The notes under the pieces are model-generated. The model saw only the letters and a list, made by a program, of their open reading frames with translations, did no database searches and was not told the DNA's origin. Position numbers and translations under genes: made by a program. A stretch of DNA of 64,000 bases from Streptomyces tuirus (GTDB taxonomy: Bacteria > Actinomycetota > Actinomycetes > Streptomycetales > Streptomycetaceae): contig NZ_AP023439.1 in NCBI RefSeq assembly GCF_014701095.1, positions 2,034,001 to 2,098,000 on the forward strand. The letters are read 5' to 3'. Below are positions 8,960 to 17,085 of this stretch, piece by piece (within the stretch, counting starts at the first letter, position 1; each line of letters starts with the position of its first letter).

Positions 8960-9295
8960 ATGAGCGACCACACCCCCGCCGCTGAACTCTGGTCCACCAT
9001 CGACGCCCTGACGCGGTGGCTCGACACCAACCGCCCCGTCGGGGGCCGCGAGGGCCTCCTCCTGCGCGTCCTGAAACTGACCGAGGAGGTCGGCGAGGTC
9101 TCGGAGGCGGTGATCGGGGCGACGGGGCAGAACCCGCGCAAGGGCGTCACGCACACATGGGAGGACGTGCAGGCGGAGCTGTGCGATGTCGCCATCACGG
9201 CGCTGGTGGCGTTGCGGACGCTGACGCCGGAGGCGCGGGGGGTGTTCGGGGGGCATTTGGGGCGGGTGCGGGAGAGGTCGGTGGGGTCGAAATGA
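8960..9295 (+). CDS. MazG-like nucleotide pyrophosphohydrolase-domain protein
   Basis: The protein has 111 residues, a single all-alpha MazG-like domain. The metal-binding pattern is LTEEVGEVSEAV (ExxE) followed by ELCDVAITALVAL (ExxxD). Such proteins hydrolyse noncanonical or damaged NTPs. It is much shorter than two-domain MazG and resembles single-domain Streptomyces homologues. ATG at 8960 lies in MSDHTPAAELW. It stands alone, just upstream of the 3' end of rnpB on the opposite strand. Confidence 0.85.
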   Translation: MSDHTPAAELWSTIDALTRWLDTNRPVGGREGLLLRVLKLTEEVGEVSEAVIGATGQNPRKGVTHTWEDVQAELCDVAITALVALRTLTPEARGVFGGHLGRVRERSVGSK

Positions 9296-9372
9296 TCGTC
9301 AGGCCTTCGCAAGTGGCCGACAGAGACTCCGTCTCCTCCACGGCGTGGATCTGGAGCTTCCCCGGGGTGTGA

Positions 9373-9492
9373 TCATGCATGCCTGTAGGCCTCGGCGACG
9401 AACTTCTTGATTTGCTCAGGCGAGAGGTCCGCTACATCCCACTCCAGAGCGTCACTGATTCCCTCAGCCGTGCGACGCCCCAGGTCAGTCAC
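9373..9492 (-). CDS. Possible 39-residue ORF downstream of rnpB
   Basis: From GTG at 9492 the frame reads TDLGRRTAEGISDALEWDVA and ends with a PEQIKKFVAEAYRHA segment. The composition looks protein-like but the codon use (AGT, GTA, CAA, AGG, GCA) is less biased than in its neighbours. A second short frame starts at 9380 in an ATGA overlap (MHDHTPGKLQIHAVEETE) and runs antisense into the MazG-like gene. I do not recognise either. They may be remnants left beside rnpB, or simply not genes. Confidence 0.25.
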   Translation of the reverse strand: MTDLGRRTAEGISDALEWDVADLSPEQIKKFVAEAYRHA

Positions 9493-9510
9493 AGCAGGAT
9501 GGGTCGGAGC

Positions 9511-9931
9511 GGCAGACGAGTCGGGCTGTACGCCGGGTTCTGTTCCCCGGTTCCCTCGCGGGAGCCGGGGCGACGGCCATCCATCTAGGGCCGGTGTTGC
9601 CACCGGCCTCGTGCGGTCTACCCGCGGACTCGGGCGGGGCAGCCCTCGATCGTCCGCGCAGGGCCGCCTTCGAGAAGGCGGCCCCTCTTGACCTTGCTCC
9701 AGGTGGGGTTTACCTAGCTGCCCAGGTCACCCTGGGCACTGGTGGTCTCTTACACCACCGTTTCACCCTTACCGAGGACCGAGGTCCCCGGCGGTCTGCT
9801 TTCTGTGGCACTGTCCCGCGGGTCACCCCGGGTGGCCGTTAGCCACCACCTTGCCCTGTGGAGCCCGGACGTTCCTCGGAAAGCTCCCCGTCAGGGGGAC
9901 TCCACGCGGCCGTCCGCCCGGCTCGTCTGCC
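9511..9931 (-). ncRNA. rnpB: RNase P RNA (type A, actinobacterial)
   Basis: The minus strand carries the full RNase P RNA core. It opens with the P1 strand GCAGACGAGCCGGGC, then CR-I (GAGGAACGTCCGGGCTCC), the GACAGTGCCACAGAAA region, GGTGAAACGGTGGTGTAAGA, and closes with ACAGAACCCGGCGTACAGCC and the complementary P1 strand ending CTCGTCTGC. The RNA is the catalytic subunit that removes tRNA 5' leaders. The ends are set by P1 pairing and may be off by a few bases. Its 5' end overlaps the last codons of the upstream EamA gene. Confidence 0.97.
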
Positions 9932-10820
9932 GTATCGACCATGGTACCCGGCTGACGTCCCGCTTCGGCGCGGCGGCCGTGGCCAGCACCGAGCCCGCCA
10001 GGATCAGGGTGAAGGCGACGCCGATGCCGAGGGTCAGCTTCTCGTCCAGGAAGATCGCGCCGGCGGCGACCGCCACCGCCGGGTTGACGTAGGTGATCAC
10101 GCCCGCCCGCGTCGGGCCGATCTCCTTGATCAGCTCCAGGAAGGCCACGAACGCGATCGCGGTGCAGAGGATGCCGAGGCCGGCGAGGGCGGCCAGGACC
10201 TCGCCCGAAGGCATGGTGGCCGGCCGGGTCAGGAAGGCCGCGGGGGCATAGACCACCGCAGCCAGCGTCAGGCACGGCGTGATCAGCTGGAGGGTCGGGA
10301 CGTCCTTGAGGTAGCGGGCCGCTATCAGCGGGGCCGTGGCGTAGCCGACGACCGTCACCAGCACCTCGGCCATCGACAGGGCGTCGCCGCCGGTGAGGTG
10401 CGGCAGGGTGAGGACGGTGACGCCCGCGAGGCCGAGGGCCAGGCCCGCGATGCGGCGGGCGCCCACCGGCTCCCCCGCGCCGAAGAAGCGGGCCAGGAGC
10501 AGGGCGACGATCGGCACTCCCGCGATCAGGAGGCCGGCGGTGGAGCTGGACAGACGGCGTTCGGCGTCGGTCAGGGTCCACCACGGGCCGATGATCTCGA
10601 TGACCGCGAAGGCCAGCATCGGCTTCCAGTGGGTCCGGACGGTACGGCCGAAGCCGCCCTGGCGGAGGGCGAAGGGAAGCAGGAGCGCGGCGCCGAGTGC
10701 GCAGCGCGCGAACACCACCATGGACGGGGACAGTTCGTCCACCGCCACCTTGATCATCAGGTAGGGGACGCCCCAGATCACTCCCATGAGGGAGAACAGG
10801 AACCAGCCGCGTGCAGTCAT
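9891..10820 (-). CDS. EamA/DMT-family exporter
   Basis: The protein has 309 residues and ten predicted helices in two EamA repeats. The first begins LFSLMGVIWGVPYLMIKVAV, the second ends with INYVNP-like ITYVNPAVAVAAGAIFLDEKL. DMT exporters move amino acids, metabolites or toxicants outward. ATG at 10820 lies 26 bp after the AraC gene stop on the same strand, so the pair probably forms an operon with its own regulator. The last 13 codons and stop run about 41 bp into the rnpB 5' end, an odd arrangement discussed in the findings. Confidence 0.9.
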   Translation of the reverse strand: MTARGWFLFSLMGVIWGVPYLMIKVAVDELSPSMVVFARCALGAALLLPFALRQGGFGRTVRTHWKPMLAFAVIEIIGPWWTLTDAERRLSSSTAGLLIAGVPIVALLLARFFGAGEPVGARRIAGLALGLAGVTVLTLPHLTGGDALSMAEVLVTVVGYATAPLIAARYLKDVPTLQLITPCLTLAAVVYAPAAFLTRPATMPSGEVLAALAGLGILCTAIAFVAFLELIKEIGPTRAGVITYVNPAVAVAAGAIFLDEKLTLGIGVAFTLILAGSVLATAAAPKRDVSRVPWSIRQTSRADGRVESP

Positions 10821-10846
10821 GCGACTGAGTCTCGGCCGTGTCACCC

Positions 10847-11668
10847 CTAGGTGTCTTGAACGCTGTTGCGGTACGCCGCCGGGGTCACCCCCAGCACCCG
10901 GCGGAACCAGCGGGTGAGGTGCGCCTGGTCGGCGAAGCCGACGAGGCCGGCGACCTCGGCGGGGCGCAGTCCGGCCGCCAGGAGGCCGCGGGCCCTGGCC
11001 ACCCGGTGCTGGGCGAGCCAGGCGTACGGCGGTACGCCCATCGTCGTGCGGAAGGCGCGGAGCAGCTGGTAGCGGGACAGGCCCAGGTCCGTGGCGAGGG
11101 CGGCCAGGGAGGGAGGGTCCAGCAGTTCGTCCGCGAGGCGGTCGCGGACGGACCTGGCGATGTGGTCGGCGCCGGGCACGGTGTCGCTGGCCGCCCGGGC
11201 CGTGGAGTGGCGGCGGGCCAGGGCCGTGAGCAGCCAGGGCAACCGGGACTCGGCCTCCAGCGGGTCGGGGCAGGCGCTGATGTCGGTGTGGGCGGCGCGC
11301 AGGGCCGCCGCCAGTTCCGGGTCGTGGAGGACGGGGTCGCGGAAGTGCGTCAGGCCGCCGAGGGTGCCGTCGGTGAGGAGGGCCGGTTCGGCGTAGAGGG
11401 CCTGGTAGGCGTAGCCGTCGCAGGCGGCCGGGCCGCCGGTGTGCATCTCGCCGGGCTCCAGGACGACGATCGAGCCCGGGTAGGAGTGGATGTGACCGCC
11501 CCGGTACGCGATGACCTCCGAGCCGCCGACCGTGACACCGATGGTGAATTCGTCGTGGGCGTGGGGCGCGTAGACGTGGCTGTCGAAGTGGGCGGTGAGG
11601 AGGTCGAGGGGCGGGCCGGCGCGGCCCAGGCGTGCCCTGGTCCAGCTGGTCTGTTCTCGTCTCGCCAT
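10847..11668 (-). CDS. AraC-family transcriptional regulator
   Basis: The protein has 273 residues. It opens with an AraC-type cupin (YAPHAHDEFTIGVTVGG, then SIVVLEPGEMHTG), which senses a ligand, and closes with two HTH units (LAALATDLGLSRYQLLRAF, and LVGFADQAHLTRWFRRVLG ending GVTPAAYR). It is 26 bp upstream of the EamA exporter on the same strand, the classic regulator-exporter pair, so it likely activates that gene in response to the exported compound. ATG at 11668 is the natural start. Confidence 0.92.
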   Translation of the reverse strand: MARREQTSWTRARLGRAGPPLDLLTAHFDSHVYAPHAHDEFTIGVTVGGSEVIAYRGGHIHSYPGSIVVLEPGEMHTGGPAACDGYAYQALYAEPALLTDGTLGGLTHFRDPVLHDPELAAALRAAHTDISACPDPLEAESRLPWLLTALARRHSTARAASDTVPGADHIARSVRDRLADELLDPPSLAALATDLGLSRYQLLRAFRTTMGVPPYAWLAQHRVARARGLLAAGLRPAEVAGLVGFADQAHLTRWFRRVLGVTPAAYRNSVQDT

Positions 11669-11691
11669 GGCGCACCCCCGCCCACAGGGGA

Positions 11692-12270
11692 TCAGACGAG
11701 GTCGGCCGTGTCCAGGTCGAAGGCGAACGGTTCCGGAAGAGCGACGGGCTTGCCGAAGGGGCGGGCGCAGTGCTCGCGGTAGTCGTCACCCTTCGGCTCG
11801 CTGAACACCGTGACCTGCGCCGTGTCCCGGTCGACGAGCAGGTAGAGCGGGATGCCCGCGCGGGCGTAACAACGGCGTTTTGCCTCGCGGTCGGCCTGCG
11901 GCTTGGTCGAGGTCACCTCCATCACCATCGCGACGCCGTCGCAGGGCATCCAGGAGTCGGCTCCGCCGAACAAGTCTCGCTCGGTGGGGCCGAAGGTGAC
12001 GTCCGGAATCAGGTGGTTCTTGGGGCATGCGCCCCCGCTCCTCAGCTTCAGCCCCTTGTTCCCCGAGAAGTCCATGTCGGTCCGGGAGCGTCTGATCACT
12101 TGCTTCACGATCCGGCTGATGTACTTCTCGTGATCCCCGTCCGGCGGCGGCGTCACAACGATCTCCCCCTCGATCAGCTCTGCCCGGAAGCCCTCCGGGG
12201 TGTCCAGGGCGAGGAAGCCCTCCAGCAGGACGTCTTCCTGCGAGAGCGGCTCGTGGGCCATGGCAGTCAT
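11692..12270 (-). CDS. Uma2-family PD-(D/E)XK endonuclease-like protein
   Basis: The protein has 192 residues and the Uma2/DUF820 pattern: AELIEGEIVVTPPPDGDHEK early, then LIPDVTFGPTERD and the active-site strand VAMVMEVTSTKPQADREAK (ExxxK-like), and YLLVDRDTAQVTVFSEP. Uma2 genes are expanded in Streptomyces and cyanobacteria, with unknown targets. ATG at 12270 follows a strong AAGGAGGGG. The gene stands alone between the AraC and MerR genes, divergent from the latter. Confidence 0.88.
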   Translation of the reverse strand: MTAMAHEPLSQEDVLLEGFLALDTPEGFRAELIEGEIVVTPPPDGDHEKYISRIVKQVIRRSRTDMDFSGNKGLKLRSGGACPKNHLIPDVTFGPTERDLFGGADSWMPCDGVAMVMEVTSTKPQADREAKRRCYARAGIPLYLLVDRDTAQVTVFSEPKGDDYREHCARPFGKPVALPEPFAFDLDTADLV

Positions 12271-12433
12271 GTCACGCCCCTCCTTGTGTCGCTCGCCAGA
12301 CTGGGACATCGGCTGATCACCTGTCCGTGAGATCGGGATCCCTTCCCTCGATCGTGGCACACGATCAACGCCGCCGTCAGGCACCGAGCCGTCCGCTTGA
12401 CCTTGCCGCAGCGTCAACGTCTTCACTGGTCGT

Positions 12434-13189
12434 ATGCGGATCGGAGAACTCGCCGCCGTCGTCGGCGTCACCACGCGGGCCGTGCGGCACTATCACCAAC
12501 TGGGGCTGTTGCCCGAGCCCGAGCGGCGGGCCAACGGGTATCGGGAGTACGGGCTGCGGCACGCCGTCGTGCTGGCGCGGATCCGGCGGCTGACCGAGCT
12601 GGGGCTGGGGCTCGCCGAGGTGCGGGACGTGCTCGCGGACGATGCGGGGAAGGACCTCGTCGAGGTGCTGACCGAGCTGGACGAGGATCTGGCGCGGCAG
12701 GAGGCGGCCCTGCGGGAGCGCCGGGCGCGGTTGCGGACCCTGCTGGACGCGGAGGGCGGGATGCCCGCCGAGGGGCCCGTGTCGCCCGAGCTGGCCGCGT
12801 TGTTCGCCGGCACCTCGCATCTGTCGGACTCGCCGATGGCCCTGAAGGACCGCGAGATCATCGCCTTCCTGGAGACCGCCATGCCGGCCGGGGACCGGGA
12901 GCGGCTGGTGGCGTCGGTGGGTGAGGCGCTGGGGAGTCCGGGGGCCGTTGCGCGGGCCGGAGAGGCGTACGCGCTGCTCGACGCGCTCGCCGGTGCCGAG
13001 CCCGGTGACCCGCGCGTCGAGGAGGCCGCCGTGGCGCTGTCCGGCTGCATTCCGCCGGGGCTGTTCCCGGGGACGGGGGAGCTCGACGCGGACGACGGTT
13101 TCCTGCGCGCCTTCTACGACGATCTCGCCCCGGCCCAGGCGGAGGCCGTCCGCCGCGCGCTGCGGATCCTCGCCGAGGAGCGGCGATGA
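12434..13189 (+). CDS. MerR-family transcriptional regulator
   Basis: The protein has 251 residues. The N-terminal winged HTH is canonical ([20 protein letters not shown], then [17 protein letters not shown]), followed by the long dimerisation coiled coil ([18 protein letters not shown]). The C-terminal 130 residues are an extra helical region, probably the effector domain, in place of the cysteines of metal sensors. The stop overlaps the start of a membrane protein gene (ATGA), which is probably a coupled partner or target. Confidence 0.92.
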   Translation: MRIGELAAVVGVTTRAVRHYHQLGLLPEPERRANGYREYGLRHAVVLARIRRLTELGLGLAEVRDVLADDAGKDLVEVLTELDEDLARQEAALRERRARLRTLLDAEGGMPAEGPVSPELAALFAGTSHLSDSPMALKDREIIAFLETAMPAGDRERLVASVGEALGSPGAVARAGEAYALLDALAGAEPGDPRVEEAAVALSGCIPPGLFPGTGELDADDGFLRAFYDDLAPAQAEAVRRALRILAEERR

Positions 13190-13776
13190 GGGCCGTGTGG
13201 CGGCCGATGTGGCTGCTGGTCCGGCACGAGGTGCGGGTGCTCCTCAGTCTTGTTCTCTGGGTGGCGCGGCGGACGCACGGGACGGGCAGTGGGGTGGCCT
13301 TCGGGTACGCGCGCGGGCAGGGCGCGATGATGGCCGGGTTCGCCTTCGTGTGTGTCGTCGAGACGGTCGCGCTGTCCGTGCTGCTGTGGGACTGGCCGGC
13401 CGTGCACCAGGTGTTCCTGTTCCTGGACGTGTACGGCGTCGTCATCGTCGTCGGGCTGCACGCCTCGTCCGTCGTGCGTCCGCATGTGCTGGATACGGAC
13501 GGCGGCTCGCTGCGGATACGGCGGTACGTCCACGTCGACCTGCTGGTGCCGCTGGAACGGATCGCCTCGGTGCGGCGCGAGCTGCGGATGACGCACGAGC
13601 GGGCCGACGGGGAGCTGAATGTGGAGGTGGGCGCGCAGACCAGCGTCACGCTCGAACTGACGGAACCCGTCACGCACGTCGGCTTCCTCGGGCGGCGCCG
13701 GGAGGTGCGGGTCGTCCGCTTCCACGCCGACGACCCCGACGGCCTCGTCCGGGCCCTCGGCCGGGCGCGCGTCTGA
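13186..13776 (+). CDS. Two-helix membrane protein with a PH-like cytoplasmic domain
   Basis: The protein has 196 residues and starts 4 bp inside the MerR gene. Hydrophobic helices lie near residues 45-66 and 73-95. The remaining half is beta-rich and resembles the small bacterial PH-type domains that end many actinobacterial membrane proteins ([20 protein letters not shown], then [18 protein letters not shown]). There are no catalytic motifs. Coupling to MerR suggests a MerR-controlled stress or envelope function, but that is inference. Confidence 0.7.
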   Translation: MRAVWRPMWLLVRHEVRVLLSLVLWVARRTHGTGSGVAFGYARGQGAMMAGFAFVCVVETVALSVLLWDWPAVHQVFLFLDVYGVVIVVGLHASSVVRPHVLDTDGGSLRIRRYVHVDLLVPLERIASVRRELRMTHERADGELNVEVGAQTSVTLELTEPVTHVGFLGRRREVRVVRFHADDPDGLVRALGRARV

Positions 13777-13829
13777 GCTCCTCGTCCGCCCCCGTACGCT
13801 GTCGGCGGAGTTCGATCGAAGGAGTACGC

Positions 13830-14612
13830 GTGCTTGTCCTGCTGCCGCCGTCCGAAGGCAAGGCCTCTTCCGGCCGCGGTGCCCCGCTGAAGCCGGAGTC
13901 GCTGTCGCTGCCGGGGCTGACCGCCGCCCGGGAGGCCGTCCTCACGGAGTTGGTCGAGCTGTGCGCCGGTGACGAGGACAAGGCGCGTGAGGTGCTGGGG
14001 CTGAGCGAGGGGCTGCGGGGCGAGGTCGCGAAGAACGCGGAGCTGCGCACGGCGGGGGCGCGGCCGGCCGGGGAGATCTACACCGGCGTGCTCTACGACT
14101 CCCTCGGTCTGGCGTCCCTGGACACGGCCGCCAAGCGGCGGGCCTCGCGGTCGCTGCTCGTGTTCTCCGGGCTGTGGGGTGCCGTGCGGGTGACGGACCG
14201 GATTCCGTCCTACCGGTGCTCGATGGGCGTGAAGCTGCCGGGGCTCGGGGCGCTGGGCGCGCACTGGCGTACGCCGATGGCGGCGGTACTGCCCGAGGTG
14301 GCCGGGAGGGGGCTGGTGCTGGATCTGCGGTCCGCCGCGTATGCCGCCGCCTGGAAGCCGAAGGGCGAGGTCGCCGGGCGTACGGCGTCCGTGCGGGTGC
14401 TGCACGCGCCCACGCGGAAGGTGGTCAGCCACTTCAACAAGGCGACCAAGGGGCGGATCGTGCGCAGCCTGCTGACCTCGGGGGCCGAGCCGAAGGGGCC
14501 GGCCGAGCTGGTGGAGGCGCTCAGGGACCTCGGGTACATCGTGGAGGCGCAGGCTCCGGCGAAGTCGGGGCAGAGCTGGTCGCTGGACGTGCTGGTGGAC
14601 GAGATCCACTAG
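13830..14612 (+). CDS. yaaA: YaaA-family peroxide-stress protein (DUF328)
   Basis: The protein has 260 residues. It opens with the family signature [12 protein letters not shown], and a second block contains [13 protein letters not shown] and [20 protein letters not shown]. In E. coli YaaA limits intracellular free iron during peroxide stress and binds DNA. The GTG at 13830 has GAAGGAG 6 bp upstream. It is monocistronic as far as visible. The next gene is separated by a perfect dyad. The role in Streptomyces has not been tested as far as I know. Confidence 0.88.
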   Translation: MLVLLPPSEGKASSGRGAPLKPESLSLPGLTAAREAVLTELVELCAGDEDKAREVLGLSEGLRGEVAKNAELRTAGARPAGEIYTGVLYDSLGLASLDTAAKRRASRSLLVFSGLWGAVRVTDRIPSYRCSMGVKLPGLGALGAHWRTPMAAVLPEVAGRGLVLDLRSAAYAAAWKPKGEVAGRTASVRVLHAPTRKVVSHFNKATKGRIVRSLLTSGAEPKGPAELVEALRDLGYIVEAQAPAKSGQSWSLDVLVDEIH

Positions 14613-14646
14613 CGGGCGCTGCAAGGTGCCGCCGTAGAGTGCCGTT

Positions 14647-14678
14647 GCAGGGTGCGCAATGACCTTTGCGCACCCTGC
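14647..14678. promoter_or_regulatory. Perfect 13-bp dyad upstream of the KDPG aldolase gene
   Basis: GCAGGGTGCGCAA and TTGCGCACCCTGC are exact complements separated by 6 nt. The element lies 22 bp before the aldolase ATG and 34 bp after the yaaA stop. A possible -10 hexamer (TAGAGT) sits just upstream at about 14634, which fits an operator over the start site. No T tract follows, so a terminator is less likely. Confidence 0.65.
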
Positions 14679-14700
14679 ATGCCGACGGCAGGATGACGCC

Positions 14701-15351
14701 ATGGTCTCCCCTGCCCCGCCCGCGTCCGTGCTGGACCTCGCGCCCGTCGTCCCCGTCGTCGTCATCGAGGATGCCGCCGACGCCGTACCGCTGGCGCGGG
14801 CGCTGGTCGCGGGCGGGCTGCCCGCGATCGAGGTGACGTTGCGGACGCCCGCGGCCCTGGAGGCGATCCGGGAGATCGCCCGGGAGGTGCCCGGGGCGGT
14901 GGTCGGGGCCGGGACGGTGATCCGGCCCGCGCAGGTCGCGGAGGCGGTGGCCGCGGGCTCCCGCTTCCTGGTCAGCCCGGGCTGGACGGACGGGCTGCTG
15001 GAGGCGATGCGGGCCTCCGGGGTGCCGTTCCTGCCGGGGGTGTCGACGGCGTCCGAGGTCGTGGCGCTGCTGGAGCGCGGGGTGCGGGAGATGAAGTTCT
15101 TCCCGGCGCAGGCCGCGGGCGGCACCGCGTATCTGAAGTCGCTGTCGGGGCCGCTCCCCCAGGCCCGTTTCTGCCCCACGGGCGGGATCGGCCCGGCCTC
15201 CGCCCCGGACTACCTCGCCCTGCCCAACGTCGGCTGCGTGGGCGGGAGCTGGATGCTGCCGCAGGACGCCCTCGCCGCCCGCGACTGGGGGCGCGTCGAG
15301 GAGCTGGCCCGTGCGGCGGCGGGGCTCAGCGCAGGTGGGACGTGTCGTTGA
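14701..15351 (+). CDS. eda: 2-dehydro-3-deoxyphosphogluconate (KDPG) aldolase
   Basis: The protein has 216 residues, the usual KDPG/KHG aldolase length. It has [20 protein letters not shown] with [16 protein letters not shown] (catalytic Glu), [11 protein letters not shown], and the Schiff-base lysine in [13 protein letters not shown], then FCPTGGI for phosphate binding. It splits KDPG to pyruvate and glyceraldehyde 3-phosphate, or the related 4-hydroxy-2-oxoglutarate. No Entner-Doudoroff dehydratase lies nearby, so it may serve sugar-acid catabolism. The last 26 bp overlap the convergent RNase H/phosphatase gene. A dyad operator candidate precedes it. Confidence 0.92.
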   Translation: MVSPAPPASVLDLAPVVPVVVIEDAADAVPLARALVAGGLPAIEVTLRTPAALEAIREIAREVPGAVVGAGTVIRPAQVAEAVAAGSRFLVSPGWTDGLLEAMRASGVPFLPGVSTASEVVALLERGVREMKFFPAQAAGGTAYLKSLSGPLPQARFCPTGGIGPASAPDYLALPNVGCVGGSWMLPQDALAARDWGRVEELARAAAGLSAGGTCR

Positions 15352-17065
15352 GGAGGCGGACGCTGGCGTTGCCGTCCGCGTAGTACGCGACGACCGACAG
15401 GGACGCGGCCGACAGTTCCATGCGGAACAGGGACTCCGGCGGGGCGCCCAGGGCGAGCCGGACCAGCGTCTTGATCGGGGTCACGTGGGTGACGAGCAGG
15501 ACCGTGCGGCCGGCGTGGGCCGCGACCAGCTTGTCGCGGGTGGCGGCGAGCCGGGCGGCCGTCGCGGCGAAGCTCTCGCCGCCTCCTGTGGGTTCGGCGT
15601 CCGGTGAGGCCAGCCAGGCGTTCAGGTCGTCGGGGTGGCGCTCGCGCACCTCGGCGAAGGTGAGTCCCTCCCAGGCGCCGAAGTCGGTCTCGCGCAGTCC
15701 GTCGTCGATGGCCACGTCGAGTCCGAGCCGGGCGGCGACGATGCCGGCGGTCTCCCGCGTACGGGCCAGTGGCGACGACACGACGGCCTGGATCGTGCCC
15801 CGCCGGGCCAGCATCGCGGCGGCCCGCTCGGCCTGGTCCCGCCCCACGTCGGACAGGGAGGGGTCGGTACCACCGCTCCCGGAGAACCGCTTCTGAGGGG
15901 TCAACGGCGTCTCGCCGTGCCGCAGCAGCACGAAGGTGGCGGGTGCGCCCATGTCGGCGGGCGCCCAGCCGGGGGCGGCGACGGCTTTGGCAGCACGGGT
16001 GTCGGCGCCGGCCTTCGCGGCACGGACATCGGCACGGGCATCGGCGTCGGCCTTCGCGGCACGGACGTCGGCACGGGCATCGGCGCCGGCCTGCGTGACA
16101 TCCGGGCCCGAGTCGGCCGCCGCGGCACGGGTGGCGCCATCGGTATCGGCCTGCGCGACACGGACGGATGCACGGGCATCGGCGTCCGCCTTCACGGCAC
16201 GGGCGTCACCATCCGCGACGTCGTCCTGCACGCCACCCGTACCCTCGACGGCCCTCGCGGCACGCGCGTCGGCGTCATCCGCGGCCGAGCCGGAAGCCGC
16301 CCCGGCCGGGACGCCGCGGCCGGATTCCGTCGAGGCCCGCCCGGCCTCCGGGCCCGGGTCGGCGGCCGCCGCCTCCCCGGCCCGCGCGCGGCCTTCCGCC
16401 AGGGCTCCGCGCACTCGCGCCGCACCGGCCGCCGCATCACCGGGCGGCTCCGCCGGCACAGCGGCCCCAGCACCCCCGGGGCCCCCGGCGCCCCGGGAGC
16501 CCCCAACACCGGAACCACCGGAACCCCCGGCACCCCCGGAGCCCCCGGAGCCCCCGGAGCCCCCGGAGCCCCCGGAGCCCCCGGAGCCCCCGGCACCGGA
16601 ACCCCCGGCCGTCGTGTCCAGTTCCGCCGTGGAGTGCGACTCCGACCACTGCTCGCCCCTGGCCCCGGCGTCCATCGCCTCGTTGGCCAGGCGGTCGGCG
16701 TGATTGTTCTCGGCCCTCGGGATCCACTCGTACGTGACCCGGCCGGGCGGGAAGACCCGGGCCGCCTGCGCGGCCAGGGGCTTCATGTCGGGGTGCTTGA
16801 TCTTCCAGCGGCCCGACATCTGCTCGACGACGAGCTTGGAGTCCATCCGGACGTGGACCGTCGCATCCGGGTCCAGCTCGTGGGCGGCGCGCAGACCGGC
16901 GAGGAGGCCGCGGTACTCGGCGACGTTGTTCGTGGCGACGCCGATGTACTCGGCGATCTCCCGCAGGGTCTCCCCCGTCGCCGCGTCGCGGACCACGGCC
17001 CCGTAGCCGGCCGGCCCGGGGTTGCCCCGCGAGCCGCCGTCGGCCTCGACGATGAACTCCCGCAC
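15326..17065 (-). CDS. Bifunctional RNase HI/acid phosphatase with an expanded low-complexity linker
   Basis: The protein has 579 residues. Residues 1 to about 135 are RNase HI (EADGGSRGNPGPAGYG, NNVAEYRGLLAGL and RMDSKLVVEQMSGRWK give the acidic triad; it removes RNA from RNA/DNA hybrids). The C-terminal 200 residues are a histidine phosphatase (LLRHGETPLTPQKRFSG). In mycobacteria the equivalent fusion combines RNase H with alpha-ribazole phosphatase-like activity. The linker, about 240 residues, is unusually long: a GGSGGSGG run, then repeated ADARADVRAAKAD units. GTG at 17065 starts right at the RNase H domain. It ends the Nif3-zinc ribbon operon and overlaps eda convergently. Confidence 0.93.
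   Translation of the reverse strand: MREFIVEADGGSRGNPGPAGYGAVVRDAATGETLREIAEYIGVATNNVAEYRGLLAGLRAAHELDPDATVHVRMDSKLVVEQMSGRWKIKHPDMKPLAAQAARVFPPGRVTYEWIPRAENNHADRLANEAMDAGARGEQWSESHSTAELDTTAGGSGAGGSGGSGGSGGSGGSGGSGGAGGSGGSGVGGSRGAGGPGGAGAAVPAEPPGDAAAGAARVRGALAEGRARAGEAAAADPGPEAGRASTESGRGVPAGAASGSAADDADARAARAVEGTGGVQDDVADGDARAVKADADARASVRVAQADTDGATRAAAADSGPDVTQAGADARADVRAAKADADARADVRAAKAGADTRAAKAVAAPGWAPADMGAPATFVLLRHGETPLTPQKRFSGSGGTDPSLSDVGRDQAERAAAMLARRGTIQAVVSSPLARTRETAGIVAARLGLDVAIDDGLRETDFGAWEGLTFAEVRERHPDDLNAWLASPDAEPTGGGESFAATAARLAATRDKLVAAHAGRTVLLVTHVTPIKTLVRLALGAPPESLFRMELSAASLSVVAYYADGNASVRLLNDTSHLR
15960..16620. repeat. Low-complexity repeats encoding the RNase H/phosphatase linker
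   Basis: Two repeat families occur in the coding sequence. Around 16537-16610 a 9-bp CCCCCGGAG unit is repeated about eight times (Gly-Gly-Ser on the coding strand). Around 15990-16100 a unit of about 54 bp built on GGCACGGACATCGGCACGGG is repeated (Ala/Asp/Arg-rich). The copies stay in frame, so the protein is intact, but linker length probably varies between strains through slippage. Confidence 0.8.
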
Positions 17066-17085
17066 CGGAAGGGCTCCCTGAAGGC

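Noticed and set aside
9373..9603. A 76-residue version of the short ORF that starts inside rnpB.
   Set aside because: Its first half is RNase P RNA sequence. Only the part outside rnpB could be coding.
16192..16596. Collagen-like Gly-Ala-Pro repeats on the minus strand.
   Set aside because: They are the alternate-frame reading of the Gly-Gly-Ser linker repeat of the RNase H/phosphatase gene.
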